A stretch of DNA of 16,346 nucleotides from Bacteroidales bacterium (GTDB lineage: Bacteria > Bacteroidota > Bacteroidia > Bacteroidales > WCHB1-69): NCBI GenBank assembly GCA_031257735.1, contig JAIROC010000579.1, forward strand, positions 1-16,346, given 5' to 3'. Both the position numbers and the translations under genes were made by a program. The number at the start of each line of letters is the position of its first letter. Positions within the stretch are counted from its first letter, which is position 1. This document shows, piece after piece, positions 14,286-16,346 of the stretch. Under the pieces are notes generated by a model. The model saw nothing but the letters and a program-made list of their open reading frames with translations. It ran no database searches and was not told where the DNA came from.

Positions 14286-14960
14286 ATGAAATTTGCAGTT
14301 TTATTATCCGGATGTGGGGTCTATGATGGTTCTGAAATACAGGAAGTTGTTTGTGTTTTACTCTCAATTAAGAGTAGAGGGCATGAATTCCAATGCTTTT
14401 CTGTAGATAAAAAACAATATCATGTTGTCAATCATCTTACAAAAGAAATTGTACTCGAAAAACGAAACTGTCTAATAGAGTCAGCTCGTATTTGTCGTGG
14501 TGAAATACTTGATGTTAGTAAATATCAAGCAGCAGATTTTGATGCTTTAATTATACCTGGAGGTTTTGGCGTTGCAAAAAACATTTTCACTTATGCAATA
14601 GATGGTGTTAATTGCAGTATTAGTGAAGAAATTGAAAGTTTAGTATTAAAAACATATTCGATAAAAAAGCCAATAGGAGCGATTTGTATATCACCGATAC
14701 TATTAGCAAAGATTTTAAAAAAACAAGGAGTGTCTATAACAATAACCGTTGGAGAAGATAAAGATTTAATTGACACTATTGCAAGTATTGGAGCTAGACA
14801 TAAAGATTGTCCTGTTAATAGCTATATATATGATGAGCAAAACAATATTGTTACATCTCCAGCCTATACTAGCGCAAAAAATGTATATGAAGTATATCAA
14901 AGTACAGAAGCATTGATTACAGGAATATTAAAGGTATATAATAGCTTTAGTAACAAATAA
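14286..14960 (+). CDS. elbB: ElbB-type glyoxalase, DJ-1/PfpI family
   Basis: The 224-residue protein follows ElbB (isoprenoid biosynthesis glyoxalase) closely: VLLSGCGVYDGSEIQE at the start, NHLTKEI, ESARICRGEI, DALIIPGGFGVAKN, the nucleophile elbow GAICISP with Cys134, and NIVTSPAYTSAKN near the end. ElbB proteins have the class I glutamine amidotransferase-like fold and act on reactive dicarbonyls in vitro; the true role is uncertain. Full length for the family. It is separated from the cluster by 184 bp with a palindrome, so it may have its own promoter. It could detoxify a reactive aldehyde made by the pathway or be an unrelated passenger. Confidence 0.85.
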   Translation: MKFAVLLSGCGVYDGSEIQEVVCVLLSIKSRGHEFQCFSVDKKQYHVVNHLTKEIVLEKRNCLIESARICRGEILDVSKYQAADFDALIIPGGFGVAKNIFTYAIDGVNCSISEEIESLVLKTYSIKKPIGAICISPILLAKILKKQGVSITITVGEDKDLIDTIASIGARHKDCPVNSYIYDEQNNIVTSPAYTSAKNVYEVYQSTEALITGILKVYNSFSNK

Positions 14961-14962
14961 TA

Positions 14963-15245
14963 ACTTGCCGGGTAGGTAAGGGGAATTTCCCCCAAAACCT
15001 CCCACAGAACCAAACGTGAAAGTCTCCCTTCATTCGTCTTATCTTAACCGATTTCAATTTGAAGTAACAAGGAGTTATTCCTCGACACCAATGATAGAAC
15101 AATTCCGGATTTTTCCCATAACATTTGATTAACCATTGCCAAGCACGTTTAATACTGCCCTTGAAGCGTTTATATCTTCTAATTGCCCATCGGACAATGG
15201 CTTGATTAACCCAACTTGCCGAATCATAAGATAGATTTGCCTAAC
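14963..15245 (-). pseudogene. Group II intron 3' end with maturase C-terminus, truncated
   Basis: Read leftward from about 15245: ANLSYDSASWVNQAIVRWAI followed by RRYKRFKGSIKRAWQWLIKC and YGKNPELFYHW. This is the C-terminal maturase/GIIM region (LvRWAmrKYKrfkrs.kRAw.WL). It is followed by a domain-V-like RNA hairpin (15007-15040 minus, TGAAGG-GAGA-CTTTCA) and a GGGGAAATTCCCC dyad near the 3' end (14980-14992). The lower domain V stem is damaged: where the catalytic AGC triad of GAGCCG is expected, AAGACG stands, so splicing is unlikely. Everything 5' of the maturase tail is missing. It directly abuts the elbB stop. Confidence 0.7.
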
Positions 15246-15271
15246 GGTCAGCCTGTTACCTATTTTTTATT

Positions 15272-15355
15272 TCATTCATGGGGGACTACGGATTTTTTTT
15301 CATATCCGGATTTGAGCAGTGCGTCGTCTGTGAAGTCGGTGATGACGGGGATTTT
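15272..15355 (-). pseudogene. Displaced, diverged copy of the mobC 3' end
   Basis: Immediately beyond the mobC stop the minus strand encodes KIPVITDFTDDALLKSGYEK followed by KSVVPHE and TGA. The first 12 residues repeat mobC's own KIPVIADFTDDA. At DNA level 15321-15355 and 15493-15527 match at 33 of 35 positions in the same orientation, 172 bases apart. After the repeat the two tails differ completely. It looks like the remains of another mobC 3' end or a partial duplication at the cargo border. It is out of frame with the intact gene, which stops at 15357-15359. Confidence 0.6.
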
Positions 15356-15356
15356 C

Positions 15357-16346
15357 CTACTCTTTCTTTATCAAATGCTGCAATTCAGGGTCATCTTCTA
15401 TTCGTTTTAATTCCTCTGCGACAATCTGTTTTACATCGGCTTTTATCTGATTGTAGTTGTTTTCGATAACCTGCTGCATCACGTCGTTTCCAGCGTCGTC
15501 CGTGAAGTCGGCGATGACGGGGATTTTTTTGTATGCCTTTGTCTCGGCGGCGACTTGGGCGTTATCAACGACAATCTCGGCGTGGAAAATCTTCTGTTCG
15601 ATACGCTCGTCGAAGTTGTCCGACACTGAACCCACGAACAAGCCCTGCGTGAGATTGCTGATTTTGCTTGCCGGAATCAGGCTGTCCAACTGCGTGGAGA
15701 TGGACGTGGATTTATCCTGCCGGTTAATCGTCATCGACTGCCGTTTCTGCAAAACCTTTCCGAAGCGTTCGGACAAGTTTTTAGCCGATTCTCCGACAAC
15801 CTGACCGGAGAAGATATTCCCCACCGTGTTCATCACGACGGCGGCTTCCTTGTCGCCATAGTCGCGTTTTAACTGCGAAAAATCCTGAAACCCAAGACAG
15901 ACAGCCACCTTGTTACTTCGGGCAGTGGCTATCAGATTATCCAGCCCACGAAAATAGATTGTCGGCAACTCGTCGATAATCACCGAAGATTTGAGTTGTC
16001 CTTTTTTGTTGATTAACTTCACGATACGGCTGTTATACAAGCCTAAAGCTGCCGAATAGATGTTTTGGCGGTCGGGATTGTTGCCGACGCAGAGAATTTT
16101 CGGCTCTGCGGGGTTGTTGATGTCGAGTGTAAAATCATTTCCGGTCATAACCCAATACAGTTGCGGGCTTATCATTCTGGACAACGGGATTTTAGCCGAA
16201 GCAATCTGCCCCATTAACTGATCGGCTGCGCCTCCTTCCCAAGCGTCCATAAAGGGAGATAAGTAGTTCTCCAACTGCGGATAAGAAGTAAGAATCGGGA
16301 AAATATCCTCGTATTTCCTGTTCAGAAACTCAATGGCATGTGGAAA
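15357..16346 (-). CDS. mobC: MobC/TraG-family type IV coupling protein, C-terminal part (5' end outside window)
   Basis: The frame is open to the right edge (329 residues visible) and ends at TAG 15357-15359. It contains ILCVGNNPDRQNIYSAALGL, a Walker-B-like VIIDELPTIYFRGLDNLIAT, the motif VAVCLGFQDFSQLKRDYGDK, VGNIFSGQVVGESAKNLSER, and a long acidic/basic C-terminal helix. This is the Bacteroidales conjugative-element coupling protein (TraD/TraG ATPase) that links the relaxosome to the type IV secretion channel. The TTG at 16274 is not the start. It is on the opposite strand from the cargo, with its 3' end facing it, and is richer in G+C. It identifies the host element as a CTnDOT-like ICE. 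Confidence 0.85.
   Translation of the reverse strand, partial: FPHAIEFLNRKYEDIFPILTSYPQLENYLSPFMDAWEGGAADQLMGQIASAKIPLSRMISPQLYWVMTGNDFTLDINNPAEPKILCVGNNPDRQNIYSAALGLYNSRIVKLINKKGQLKSSVIIDELPTIYFRGLDNLIATARSNKVAVCLGFQDFSQLKRDYGDKEAAVVMNTVGNIFSGQVVGESAKNLSERFGKVLQKRQSMTINRQDKSTSISTQLDSLIPASKISNLTQGLFVGSVSDNFDERIEQKIFHAEIVVDNAQVAAETKAYKKIPVIADFTDDAGNDVMQQVIENNYNQIKADVKQIVAEELKRIEDDPELQHLIKKE

Noticed and set aside
14980..14992. GGGGAATTTCCCC dyad as a rho-independent terminator of the elbB gene.
   Set aside because: It belongs to the group II intron 3' end and is not followed by a T-run on the plus strand.
15457..15804. Open plus-strand frame inside mobC.
   Set aside because: It lies antisense to strongly conserved coupling-protein sequence and has no independent signals.
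1..16346. CRISPR arrays, tRNA or rRNA genes.
   Set aside because: No regularly spaced repeats, cloverleaf patterns or rRNA motifs were seen on either strand.

Overview
The window looks like part of a Bacteroidales integrative and conjugative element (ICE) that carries an AT-rich cargo. The evidence is a minus-strand coupling protein of the CTnDOT MobC type at the right end, a PAPS-reductase-like gene behind the tail of a large element protein at the left end, Bacteroidetes-type -7 boxes (TAnnTTTG), weak or absent Shine-Dalgarno sites, and Bacteroidales-type IS110, IS1595 and group II intron relics. The flanks (about 1-1000 and 15290-16346) are clearly richer in G+C than the cargo between them. 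This was judged by eye, not calculated.

Layout. (1) 1-1390, left flank and scar: the C-terminal tail of a large element protein, a PAPS-reductase-family gene cut at about 641 by a minus-strand IS110 transposase fragment that has an in-frame TAG, then a plus-strand fragment of an IS1595-like transposase. (2) 1399-4531: a SAM methyltransferase, a HemN/HemW-like radical SAM enzyme and a DapF-like epimerase. (3) 4532-5870: a minus-strand group II intron reverse transcriptase relic, split by a 1020-bp IS1595-family element (4745-5764) with 8-bp target duplications and a decayed transposase. (4) 6022-14101: a promoter and a tightly packed plus-strand operon encoding a MurE-like ligase, a spore-photoproduct-lyase-like radical SAM enzyme, a free carrier protein, a PP-loop ATPase with a CxxC, an alpha/beta hydrolase with a Cys nucleophile, a free adenylation domain and a cysteine desulfurase-rhodanese fusion. 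(5) 14286-14960: an ElbB-type DJ-1/PfpI protein. (6) 14963-15355: the 3' end of a group II intron and a displaced, diverged copy of the mobC 3' end. (7) 15357-16346: mobC, running off the right edge.

How the genes may work together (inference). The free adenylation domain and free carrier protein can load an amino acid as a thioester. The cysteine desulfurase-rhodanese protein can supply persulfide sulfur to the PP-loop enzyme, which adenylates a carbonyl or carboxylate and thiolates it. The Cys-hydrolase could transfer or release the product. Two radical SAM enzymes and a methyltransferase can tailor it. The DapF-like and MurE-like proteins are cell-wall-precursor enzymes with altered substrate-contacting positions, which suggests an amino acid related to diaminopimelate, or a peptidoglycan-precursor mimic, as building block. 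I do not recognise this gene set as a described pathway. My best description is an uncharacterised, sulfur-incorporating, carrier-protein-dependent metabolite cluster carried on an ICE. No condensation domain, exporter or regulator is visible in the window.
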